A model generated the notes under the pieces. That model was given only the letters and a program-made list of their open reading frames with translations. It was not told the DNA's origin and did not search any database. A program made the translations under genes and the position numbers. Of a stretch of 12,219 nt of DNA, positions 12,060 through 12,219 are shown one piece after another. This DNA comes from an uncultured Solobacterium sp. (GTDB lineage: Bacteria; Bacillota_I; Bacilli_A; Erysipelotrichales; Erysipelotrichaceae). Each line of letters starts with the position of its first letter. The stretch's first letter is position 1. The stretch lies in contig URYK01000062.1 in the NCBI GenBank assembly GCA_900552125.1, positions 1 to 12,219 of the forward strand. The letters are read 5' to 3'.

Positions 12060-12219
12060 TTGACAGTATAGATGAAGTTTAGTATACTAAATAAGCTGTT
12101 GTTTGAGGCAGCAAATATTTCAAAAATGCTTTGAAAAAAGTTCAAAAAACTTCTTGACAAAGCGTTGAAGAAATGATAAACTAATATAGCTGTTGTTCGA
12201 GAGGGTGACAGAAACAAGT
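12060..12219 (+). promoter_or_regulatory. Tandem strong promoters P1/P2, probably of an rRNA operon
   Basis: P1 has TTGACA (12060-12065), 17 bp, TATACT (12083-12088). P2 has TTGACA (12154-12159), 17 bp, TAAACT (12177-12182) with TG upstream. Seven bases after each -10 the sequence reads AGCTGTTGTTYGAG, so both transcripts would start alike. Such tandem promoters are typical of streptococcal rRNA operons, but the 16S gene lies outside the window. The stretch 11880-12055 shows nothing recognisable. Confidence 0.6.

Overview
The window is low-GC Firmicute DNA and almost certainly streptococcal. It opens with the last 107 codons of ribosomal protein S9 (rpsI), whose C-terminus matches the streptococcal form. 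It closes with two strong tandem promoters of the kind found in front of streptococcal rRNA operons. The species cannot be fixed from this sequence.

Between these chromosomal ends sits an integrated mobile element of about 11.5 kb (306-11822). It lies in the 3' end of rpsI and is bounded by a 22-bp identical att core inside a 56-bp repeat. The five differences in that repeat are all synonymous rpsI third-position changes. The element restores the rpsI stop codon and brings a replacement terminator (395-429). The original-looking rpsI terminator now lies beyond attR (11844-11871).

The left third is the mobility and control module. It holds a tyrosine integrase and an XRE repressor, both on the minus strand. 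A divergent control region carries three ATTC-N5-GAAT operators around a consensus promoter. Next, rightward, come an excisionase-like HTH protein, a DnaD-type replisome organiser with a 15-bp iteron array inside its gene, a small unknown protein, and two MobC-like proteins. No relaxase, conjugation or phage-packaging genes are present. The element therefore looks like a mobilisable or satellite element that depends on a helper. A hairpin-rich non-coding stretch (about 4518-4800) is a candidate transfer origin.

The right two thirds (4908-11588) is one plus-strand operon for a thiazole/oxazole-modified peptide (TOMM), in the same enzymatic class as streptolysin S. In order it encodes a 28-aa glycine-zipper membrane peptide, a 46-aa precursor ending CCCPCCCCCG, and then, after an attenuator-like hairpin, a SagC-type cyclodehydratase partner, a YcaO (SagD-type) cyclodehydratase ending in PxPxP, and a SagB-type dehydrogenase. 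These are followed by an M16-like HxxEH protein in place of the usual CAAX protease, a two-component ABC exporter, and a LytTR regulator paired with a DUF3021-like membrane protein. An 11-bp direct repeat at 21-bp spacing upstream of the operon fits a LytTR operator. The likely scheme is that the azole enzymes convert core cysteines to thiazoles, the M16-like protein trims the leader, the ABC pair exports the product, and LytTR/DUF3021 controls expression. The polycysteine core and the M16 swap make this the most interesting system in the window.
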